17,252 bases of DNA from JBEKHI01 sp050012355 (GTDB taxonomy: Bacteria > Actinomycetota > Actinomycetes > Streptosporangiales > Streptosporangiaceae): NCBI GenBank assembly GCA_050012355.1, contig JBEKHI010000151.1, forward strand, positions 1-17,252. Direction: 5' to 3'. The notes below the pieces were generated by a model, which was not told the DNA's origin, ran no database searches, and saw nothing but the letters and a program-made list of their open reading frames with translations. This document shows positions 6,614-12,251 of the stretch, piece by piece (position 1 is the first letter of the stretch; every line of letters begins with the position of its first letter). The position numbers and the translations under genes were made by a program.

Positions 6614-7036
6614 TCATTCGCGCAGCACCCGTATCCCGTCGCGAGTACCCAGGCACAGGAGCCGGATGTTCGTTTGCTGACTGGCGGCGGCGCTGGCGAT
6701 CGCGTCGCGCCAGGCGCGGTCGTCCGGCCCGATCTCGTCGCTGCCCCAACGGGTGAGTGTCAGCACCGCGGATCCGCCGGGGGCGTGTTCGCCGAGAACC
6801 AGGGAGATGATCCAGCACAGGTTCGTCGCGGTCCGCGGGTCGGGCTCGCGGCCGATGCCGTCGATCGGCACCACGATCGGCAGTTCGCGCGCGTCCTTGT
6901 CGAGAAACTGCACCATGACGCACGGTAGCTGCCGGGCGTCGATGTCCAGGATCTGGTCGATCCGGGCGAGGAGTTCCTCGTCCGTGCGCAGCGGCATGAA
7001 CCTAGGCGGCGGCACGTCATCAGGCTGAGGATCCAT
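6614..7036 (-). CDS. Conserved small protein of unknown function
   Basis: The ATG at 7034-7036 gives 140 residues. I do not recognise a named domain. The N-terminal part has LLARIDQILDIDARQLPCVMVQ followed by DKDARELPIVVPIDGIG, a middle stretch NLCWIISLVLGEHAPGGSAVLTLTR, and the end NIRLLCLGTRDGIRVL. The pattern of beta strands with a helical middle, no signal peptide and no membrane helix suggests a small cytoplasmic alpha/beta protein. The APGGSAVLTLTR...RLLCLGT pattern resembles short hypothetical proteins I have seen in actinomycetes, but I cannot attach a function. It is divergent from the Clp gene across 230 bp and bracketed by two 16-bp repeats. An upstream in-frame extension to 7303 would overlap the Clp start and is less likely. 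Confidence 0.7.
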   Translation of the reverse strand: MDPQPDDVPPPRFMPLRTDEELLARIDQILDIDARQLPCVMVQFLDKDARELPIVVPIDGIGREPDPRTATNLCWIISLVLGEHAPGGSAVLTLTRWGSDEIGPDDRAWRDAIASAAASQQTNIRLLCLGTRDGIRVLRE

Positions 7037-7136
7037 GATTCCAGTCTGGCAGCGGAAAATACGACCCGCGATAACATGATTACAATGCGTAGATATTTCC
7101 GGTATCAAAGGGTTCGCCGTCCGACTGCCCAGCCTC

Positions 7137-7152
7137 TGATAACAGCAAGAAG
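7137..7152 (+). repeat. 16-bp dispersed repeat, copy 3
   Basis: Exact copy of TGATAACAGCAAGAAG, 568 bp from copy 2 and 114 bp before the Clp start codon. Like copy 1 it is preceded by C. It lies in the divergent spacer 7037-7266, where it might also affect expression of either neighbour. Confidence 0.95.
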
Positions 7153-7210
7153 TGCCAGGGTGCACCGCTACCCGCCAAGACCAGCATCGACGACCGCGAG
7201 GGCCAAGCCG

Positions 7211-7234
7211 GTTTATCGCGGTGCGGATGGGCAA
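7211..7234 (+). promoter_or_regulatory. Possible SigB/SigF-type stress promoter for the Clp gene
   Basis: GTTT at 7211-7214 and GGGCAA at 7229-7234 are 14 bp apart, close to the GTTT-N14-17-GGGTAT form of actinobacterial general-stress sigma factors. The -10-like element ends 32 bp before the ATG, leaving a short leader that contains the G-rich ribosome site. No HAIR (HspR) or CIRCE operator is visible in 7037-7266. Short motif match, so weak evidence. Confidence 0.3.
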
Positions 7235-7266
7235 AGAGTGCTGGGGGAGACCGGGGGGTTCTGAGC

Positions 7267-9924
7267 ATGTCCGAGTCGATTTTCGGATCGTCGTTCGATC
7301 CATTTCGTGAGTTTGATCAGCTTGCCAGCAGGTTCTTCAGCGGCAGGGAACCGCTGGCCGGGCCGGACCGCCCCGCCGTGCAGCGGGTTGACGTTAGCCA
7401 GTTGCTCAGCGGCCCGGCGCGCGAGCTGTTCGGGCGGGCCGTTGCGGCGGCCGCGGCCCGGGGCGCCGCCGACCTGGACACCATCGACTTGCTCGACGCG
7501 GCGGCCGCCCAGGATCCTGGCCGGTCACTGCTGAGCGTCGTCGGCGCGGAACCGGACCTGCTGACCCGGCAGATACAGGAGCTCACCGCCGGCAGCAGCC
7601 CGGGGGCGGCGCCCACGACACTGTCTCCGGCGGCGAAACGCGCGGTGCTCGACGCCCAGCGCATCGGCCGGGCGCTCGGGGCGAGCTACATCGGGCCGGA
7701 GCACCTGCTGCTCGGGGTGGCCGCCAACATCGGTACGCCCGCCTGCCGGCTGCTGGCCGAGCAGGGGGTCAGCGCGAACGAGATCCAGCGGGCGATGGCC
7801 GAGGGTGCTGGCCGGAGGGGCGGGGGCAAGGCCCCGGCCGATAGCGACACGCCCGCGCTGGCCCAGTACGGCCGGGATCTCACCGAGGAGGCTCGTGAGG
7901 GCAAACTGGACCCGGTTGTCGGCCGTGACGACGAGATCGAGCAGGCCATCGAGATCCTGTCCCGGCGCACCAAGAACAACCCGTGCCTGATCGGCGAGCC
8001 AGGTGTCGGCAAGACCGCGATCGTGGAAGGCATCGCCCAGCGCATCGTCAACGGCGACGTTCCCGGTTCACTGAAGGGCAAGCGGGTAGTGGCGCTCGAC
8101 CTCACCGGCATGGTCGCGGGGTCGAAGTACCGCGGTGACAGTGAAGGGGGATGGGGAGGCGGGTGGGGGATCAAGCAGGTCATCGACGAGATCAAGGCGC
8201 ACTCCGATGAGCTGGCGATCTTCATCGACGAGCTGCACATGGTCGTCGGCGCCGGGTCGGCCGAGGGCGGCTTGGACGCCGCGAACATCCTCAAGCCGGC
8301 CCTGGCCCGCGGCGAACTGCACGTCATCGGCGCGACGACGATCGACGAATACCGCAGGAACATCGAGAAGGACGCCGCGCTTGAGCGCCGGTTCCAGCCG
8401 CTGCTGGTGCCCGAGCCCAGCGTCACCGACACCATCGGCATACTGAACGGGCTGCGTGACTCCTACGAGGCGCACCATCAGGTGCGGATAACGGACGACG
8501 CGATCGAGGCGGCCGCCCGGCTGTCCGACCGGTACGTCGCCGACCGGTTCCTGCCGGACAAGGCCATTGACCTGATGGACCAGGCATCCGCCCGGGTCCA
8601 GTTGCGTTCGCAGACCCCGGATGAGAACGTCCGGGTCCTCGAGCAGCGGCTGGACGGGCTGCACCGGGACAAGGACCAGGCGGTGGCGGCCGAGGACTAT
8701 GAGCGTGCGCACGAGGTGGCCCGGGAGATCGAGGAGCTCAGGCCCGAGCTGGAGAACGCCAGGCATGGCCACGACGAGGTGCCGAACGTCACCGCCGCCG
8801 ACATCGCCGAGGTGGTGTCCCGCCGCACCGGCATCCCGGTCACCCAGCTGACCGCCGAGGAACGCGACATGCTGCTGGCCCTCGAGGAACAGCTGCACCG
8901 GCGGGTCATCGGGCAGGACGAGGCGGTCAACGTGATCGCCGAGGCGGTGCGCAGGTCCCGCGCCGGGCTGGCGGACCCGGACCGGCCGGTCGGGTCGTTC
9001 CTGTTCCTCGGCCCGACCGGGGTCGGCAAGACCGAGCTGGCGAAAGCCCTCGCGGCGGCGCTGTTCGGCGGCGAGGACCACCTGGCCCGTATCGACATGA
9101 GCGAGTACCAGGAGAAGCACACCGTCGCGCGGCTGATCGGGGCGCCTCCGGGATACGTGGGGCACGAGGAGGCCGGTCAGCTCACCGAGGCGGTGCGGCG
9201 CCAGCCGCACAGCGTGGTGCTGCTGGACGAGATCGAGAAGGCCGCTCCCGATGTGATGAACGTCTTGCTGCAGATGCTCGACGACGGCCGGCTGACCGAC
9301 AGCAAGGGCCGCACCGTCGATTTCAGCAACACGGTGATCATCATGACCTCCAACCTCGGCGCGTCACGGATCCTCGCGGCCTCCGGGTCGGTACAGGATC
9401 TGCGTGACGAGCTGATGGAACTGGTGCAGCGGACGCTCCGGCCCGAGTTGCTGAACCGGATCGACGACGTGGTGCTGTTCAGCTCGCTGGACAAGACCGA
9501 ATTGCGGCATGTCGTCGACCTGATGCTCGACGGCACCCGGCAGCGGCTGGCGGGCCAGGGTGTCCACCTGCAGGTCACCGATGGTGCGAAGGACACGCTG
9601 GTCGAGCTGGGTTACAAGCCCGAGTTCGGCGCCCGGCAGCTACGCCGCACCGTGCAACGGGAGGTATCGAACCGGCTGTCGCGGATGCTGCTGTCCGGCG
9701 AACTGCACGAGGGCGACACCGCGACTGTCGGCACTGATGGCTCGAAGATCGTCGTCGGCCTTCAGCATTCGCCGGTCTTCGAAGCGGACGAGCCGGAGCT
9801 ACCGCGGCCAAGGTCCGCGGAGTCCGAGAAGCCCCAGCCCGCGTTATCGGCGCGCCCCACCTTGAGGGGCGCCGGCCGGGGGCATGATCGCTGTCGTGGA
9901 CTTCCTCACCAGCCTGCGGGTTGA
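7267..9924 (+). CDS. ClpC/ClpL-like double AAA+ chaperone ATPase
   Basis: The 885-residue protein begins at ATG 7267 behind a G-rich site (GGGGGG). It has an N-terminal leader DPFREFDQLASRFFS, a Clp_N-like helical repeat (about 45-180), a first AAA+ domain with Walker A GEPGVGKT (243-250) and Walker B D321-E322, a short middle coiled coil with a UVR-like stretch (about 457-500), and a second AAA+ domain with Walker A GPTGVGKT (582-589), pore loop GYVG (629-632) and Walker B D654-E655. Such proteins thread misfolded proteins through a hexamer pore using ATP. The short middle domain is ClpC/ClpL-like, but the IGF/LGF loop that docks ClpP after SNLG is not visible, so it may act alone as an unfoldase/disaggregase. 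After KYRG (287-290) the usual EFEERIK is replaced by DSEGGWGGGWGIK, six residues longer. The C-terminus runs 41 bp into the DedA gene. Confidence 0.92.
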   Translation: MSESIFGSSFDPFREFDQLASRFFSGREPLAGPDRPAVQRVDVSQLLSGPARELFGRAVAAAAARGAADLDTIDLLDAAAAQDPGRSLLSVVGAEPDLLTRQIQELTAGSSPGAAPTTLSPAAKRAVLDAQRIGRALGASYIGPEHLLLGVAANIGTPACRLLAEQGVSANEIQRAMAEGAGRRGGGKAPADSDTPALAQYGRDLTEEAREGKLDPVVGRDDEIEQAIEILSRRTKNNPCLIGEPGVGKTAIVEGIAQRIVNGDVPGSLKGKRVVALDLTGMVAGSKYRGDSEGGWGGGWGIKQVIDEIKAHSDELAIFIDELHMVVGAGSAEGGLDAANILKPALARGELHVIGATTIDEYRRNIEKDAALERRFQPLLVPEPSVTDTIGILNGLRDSYEAHHQVRITDDAIEAAARLSDRYVADRFLPDKAIDLMDQASARVQLRSQTPDENVRVLEQRLDGLHRDKDQAVAAEDYERAHEVAREIEELRPELENARHGHDEVPNVTAADIAEVVSRRTGIPVTQLTAEERDMLLALEEQLHRRVIGQDEAVNVIAEAVRRSRAGLADPDRPVGSFLFLGPTGVGKTELAKALAAALFGGEDHLARIDMSEYQEKHTVARLIGAPPGYVGHEEAGQLTEAVRRQPHSVVLLDEIEKAAPDVMNVLLQMLDDGRLTDSKGRTVDFSNTVIIMTSNLGASRILAASGSVQDLRDELMELVQRTLRPELLNRIDDVVLFSSLDKTELRHVVDLMLDGTRQRLAGQGVHLQVTDGAKDTLVELGYKPEFGARQLRRTVQREVSNRLSRMLLSGELHEGDTATVGTDGSKIVVGLQHSPVFEADEPELPRPRSAESEKPQPALSARPTLRGAGRGHDRCRGLPHQPAG
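8146..8169 (+). other. G-quadruplex-type motif inside the first pore region of the Clp gene
   Basis: Four G-tracts occur in 24 bases on the plus strand: G5, G4, G3 and G5, with linkers AT, AGGC and T. This fits the classical four-tract, short-loop quadruplex rule. It encodes the GGWGGGWG insertion directly after the KYRG pore loop, so the DNA motif and the protein oddity are the same event. It may be a real insertion or a sequence error in a G-rich stretch; the frame stays open on both sides. Confidence 0.7.
9852..9872. other. Small hairpin at the Clp/DedA junction
   Basis: GCGCCCC (9852-9858) and GGGGCGC (9866-9872) form a 7-bp perfect stem with a 7-nt loop. It lies inside the last codons of the Clp gene and ends 11 bp before the DedA ATG, so it may affect DedA translation or read-through. 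Confidence 0.4.
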
Positions 9925-10492
9925 CTCGCTGGTCTCGTACCTGATCGCGTTCTTCATGCCGGCGCTGGACGCGATCTTGCCGGTGCTGCCGAGCGAGACG
10001 GCGATCATCGCGCTGGGCGTGGCGACGGCTGGCAGCACTGACCCCCGGATCGCGCTGCTCGTCGCCTGCGCCGCGCTCGGCGCGTTCACCGGCGACAACC
10101 TCGCGTACCTGCTGGGCCGCCGGTTCGGGCCATTCGTCGAGCGACGCTTCTTCTCAGCGGAGAAGGGGAGGGAACGGCGCGCCTGGGCTGAACGCTCGCT
10201 CGAGCATTACGGCATCCCGATCATCATCGTCTGCCGCTTCATCCCTGGCGGCCGCACGGCGATCACGCTCAGCTGCGGCCTGATCGGCTACTCCCACCGC
10301 AAGTTCATGGTCGCGACCGGGATCGCCGCGGTGATCTGGGCGCTGTACGCGTTCTTCGCCGGACGGCTCGGCGGCCGGGCGTTCGAGGATAAGCCGTGGG
10401 CCGGGTTCCTGGTGGCGTTCGGCGCGGCGCTGGTCATCAGCGGTCTCGTCGAGGGCATCCGCCGGCTCGTTGCCTGGTACCGCAGGAGGTGA
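9884..10492 (+). CDS. DedA-family (SNARE-associated/VTT domain) membrane protein
   Basis: The protein has 202 residues, the usual DedA length. Family landmarks are the membrane re-entrant segment PVLPSETAIIALG with E38, then ALGAFTGDNLAYLLGRRFG with D71, and CRFIPGGRTAITLSCGLIGYS with R118 and R124. A later hydrophobic stretch precedes a basic end, LVAWYRRR. DedA proteins are inner-membrane proteins, several of which are polyprenyl-phosphate or phospholipid flippases/transporters; the substrate here cannot be told. The ATG at 9884 gives a 41-bp overlap with the Clp gene; a GTG at 9896 is a possible alternative, shortening the overlap. The overlap implies co-transcription with Clp. The 3' end meets the opposite gene only 5 bp away, with no visible terminator between. 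Confidence 0.92.
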   Translation: MIAVVDFLTSLRVDSLVSYLIAFFMPALDAILPVLPSETAIIALGVATAGSTDPRIALLVACAALGAFTGDNLAYLLGRRFGPFVERRFFSAEKGRERRAWAERSLEHYGIPIIIVCRFIPGGRTAITLSCGLIGYSHRKFMVATGIAAVIWALYAFFAGRLGGRAFEDKPWAGFLVAFGAALVISGLVEGIRRLVAWYRRR

Positions 10493-10497
10493 CCGGC

Positions 10498-10857
10498 TTA
10501 ACCCTTGCGGTCGTTGCCGCCGTGGGCCAGATCCCGCCAGTCGGATTCGGAAACCTCGACGTCGAAGCGCTTGGCGGCGGCGAGAATCCGTTGCCACGCC
10601 TTGTCCCGCTCGGCATCGCTGACGCCTTCAACCTGATCGAAACGCGCGATCGCGTTGCGTACGTGCCGCGCGTCGGTCAGCGGCTCCTTACGCTCGCTGG
10701 GGAAAGCGAACTCCTGATCACCGAGCCGGTCCTTCTCCGCCGTGCTCAGGCCCTCGCTGCTGGGCGGGACATCCTCGCCGTGCGCCCTGGCGCTCTGCGC
10801 CTCCCGGGCTTTCTCGATGTTGCGGCGAGCAGCTTCCTTCTGCTTGTCGGTGGCCAT
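10498..10857 (-). CDS. Small DUF6582-like protein
   Basis: The protein has 119 residues starting at ATG 10857 with a good ribosome site on the minus strand (GGAGGGGCC before the ATG). The N-terminal third is charged and probably disordered (MATDKQKEAARRNIEKAREAQ). The conserved C-terminal part reads FAFPSERKEPLTDARHVRN, then AIARFDQVEGVSDAERDKAW and RILAAAKRFDVEVSES, which I recognise as the DUF6582 type. This small domain is found in bacterial and phage proteins, often fused to phage capsid or DNA-interacting parts, with no proven role. There is no signal peptide or membrane segment. It converges tightly on DedA (5-bp gap), so the two transcripts overlap. Confidence 0.8.
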   Translation of the reverse strand: MATDKQKEAARRNIEKAREAQSARAHGEDVPPSSEGLSTAEKDRLGDQEFAFPSERKEPLTDARHVRNAIARFDQVEGVSDAERDKAWQRILAAAKRFDVEVSESDWRDLAHGGNDRKG

Positions 10858-10930
10858 GGCCCCTCCTGTGGTCTAGGCAAAATTCTTACCCGCACGCGGC
10901 ATCGACAACCACGGGGATGCTGGGTAGCCT

Positions 10931-10959
10931 GAGTGCCGGCAGGAGCGCCTGCCGCACTC
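10931..10959. other. Hairpin in the spacer upstream of the PD-(D/E)XK-like gene
   Basis: GAGTGCCGGCAGG (10931-10943) pairs with CCTGCCGCACTC (10948-10959) around the loop AGCG, 12 pairs with one bulged C. It lies between divergent genes, 74 bp from one start and 133 bp from the other. No gene I can support lies in 10858-11091; a 71-codon minus-strand frame there has no recognisable pattern. Confidence 0.5.
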
Positions 10960-11091
10960 TGAGCTGTTCGCGGCCCGCGCCCGCGGCGGCGATGAGGACA
11001 AGGGCCGCAGGTTCGCGCCATCGACAAGATCGGTCACTGCTGAGCCAGCGGCGATCAGGGCGCGGGGCAGCATCGCCGCGAAGGACATGGC

Positions 11092-11661
11092 GTGACTGAC
11101 GACAGCGCGTTCAAGAAGCAGGTCCGTGCCCGGATGGCCTTCCCTGTCAAGTCAACCTTCGGCTGGCAGGTGTCTGACGTGAACTTCCTCGGAGGGAACA
11201 CCCCGGACCTGGACCTGATCGCAACGTCGCCGGACGACACCGTAGTCGTGGAGTTCCAGGTCAAGACAAACACGGCTGGCGGCAAGGTCCACTGGGCCAA
11301 GCCAGGACGCGAAAATGTCGACCCGTGGGTAGCGCAGGCGGCGGCAAGTAGCCGTCTGGCCGCGTTCATCATGATCGAGGCAGACGAGGAATCGGTGCGG
11401 ATCGAGCCCGACCTGCACCGGCGCGGGTACTTCTTTCCAGAGCCAGAGATCCTGCAGATGACGGCCATGATGGCTCAGGACTTCGGGGACTTGGTCGACC
11501 AGAGACGCGCGGAGTACGGTCAGCGGCCGCGCAAGCGGCTCTCGCGCGGGGGTAAGGGGGTCATCGGCGAGCCGCTGTCACCGGACGGGCTGTGGTACCC
11601 GGTCGACACCGGCGACGGGAAGCCCTTGGCGAATTTCCTCGCCCGGATATGGCAGCAGTGA
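11092..11661 (+). CDS. PD-(D/E)XK-like nuclease-fold protein of unknown role
   Basis: The GTG at 11092, 6 bp after AAGGA, gives 189 residues. The front contains a core like the PD-(D/E)XK fold: a first acidic point at P38-D39 in NTPDLDLIA, then after a turn the strand VVVEFQVKT with E54, Q56 and K58. QVKT in this place is seen in several restriction-like and DUF4365-like families, where Q replaces the middle acid. An alpha-helix with a polar run (WVAQAAASSRLAAFIMIEA) follows, also usual for the fold. The second half (DLHRRGYFFPEPEILQMTAMMAQ, and a basic stretch RPRKRLSRGGKG) is unfamiliar. It converges on the DUF3846 gene and lies left of a Tn3-like block, so it may be cargo or a defence or DNA-repair gene. 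Activity is not shown. Confidence 0.6.
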   Translation: MTDDSAFKKQVRARMAFPVKSTFGWQVSDVNFLGGNTPDLDLIATSPDDTVVVEFQVKTNTAGGKVHWAKPGRENVDPWVAQAAASSRLAAFIMIEADEESVRIEPDLHRRGYFFPEPEILQMTAMMAQDFGDLVDQRRAEYGQRPRKRLSRGGKGVIGEPLSPDGLWYPVDTGDGKPLANFLARIWQQ

Positions 11662-11690
11662 CGACAGGGCCAGGGGCGCGGCTGGCCGGG

Positions 11691-12035
11691 TCACCCTGCG
11701 CCCGCGATCGTGCGGAGGATGGCGCGGACCTGATCCCGGGACAGGCTGACCAGCCTGTCGGCGTCCTTCTCGAGCCCGACGATGACGACCGGCCCGGGGA
11801 GGCTGGACTGCCAGCCGAAGGACCGTGCGAGGCGAGTGGCGCCCTGGTTGACGGGCTTCCCCGCAGACCTGCCGTCCTCGTCCAGCCAGGCTTCCCAGCG
11901 GTCGGTTATCCAGAGTCGTTCAGCGCAGTCGGCGCCGATGAGCGCCCTGAGCGAGTTCATGAACTGGGTGCCCCCGCCGTCGGGCAGGTCAACTTCCCTG
12001 GGCGCCTCGTCGACGGGGATGAGCAGGGCCTTCAT
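11691..12035 (-). CDS. DUF3846 family protein
   Basis: The protein has 114 residues starting at ATG 12035 after GAGAG. It follows the DUF3846 pattern: MKALLIPVDEAPREVDLP at the start, QFMNSLRALIGADCAERLWI, WLDEDGRSAGKPVNQGAT in the middle, and GPVVIVGLEKDADRLVSLS near the end. DUF3846 members are small proteins common on phages, plasmids and integrative elements, with no assigned activity. Its presence supports an accessory origin for this region. It ends 29 bp from the end of the PD-(D/E)XK-like gene on the other strand. 12036-12251 holds no gene I can support. Confidence 0.85.
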   Translation of the reverse strand: MKALLIPVDEAPREVDLPDGGGTQFMNSLRALIGADCAERLWITDRWEAWLDEDGRSAGKPVNQGATRLARSFGWQSSLPGPVVIVGLEKDADRLVSLSRDQVRAILRTIAGAG

Positions 12036-12251
12036 CTCTCGACTTTGTCTCTCGGGGTGTCGGTAAGACTGTTGTCATCAAGTACACGCGATTGCGTTGA
12101 TCCTGGTCGGAAGCACCGTCTGCGAGCCGGTTGAGGGGTCTTTTCGCGGATACGGGGGCACCGCTGGCCATGCGCGGCCAGTATTGAACCGGATTCGTTG
12201 GGCTTGCGGTGGCCTGGTGGCCGCCGTACTTGCGGGAGAGCCGGACGCTCG

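Noticed and set aside
6360..7152. Integron attC or CRISPR interpretation of the 16-bp repeats
   Set aside because: The repeat and its complement do not fit the GTTRRRY core, no integron integrase is near, and spacing (209 and 568 bp) is far too long and irregular for CRISPR.
7037..7266. HspR (HAIR) or HrcA (CIRCE) operator for the Clp gene
   Set aside because: Neither CTTGAGT-N7-ACTCAAG nor the CIRCE arms are visible in the spacer.
8068..9210. Long open frame (380 codons) on the minus strand opposite the Clp gene
   Set aside because: Same reason: an antisense shadow of a conserved AAA+ gene with no family motif.
10873..11099. Small overlapping frames on both strands in the spacer (60-71 codons)
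   Set aside because: No ribosome site or conserved pattern; they cross a hairpin and are of a length expected by chance at this GC content.
12135..12172. GGGGTC-initiated stretch upstream of tnpA, resembling the outer end of a Tn3-family 38-bp inverted repeat
   Set aside because: Only the first six bases agree with the family, and I found no matching reverse complement near 15956-16200. A GGGGT match to the complement of 16045-16049 is too short to count.
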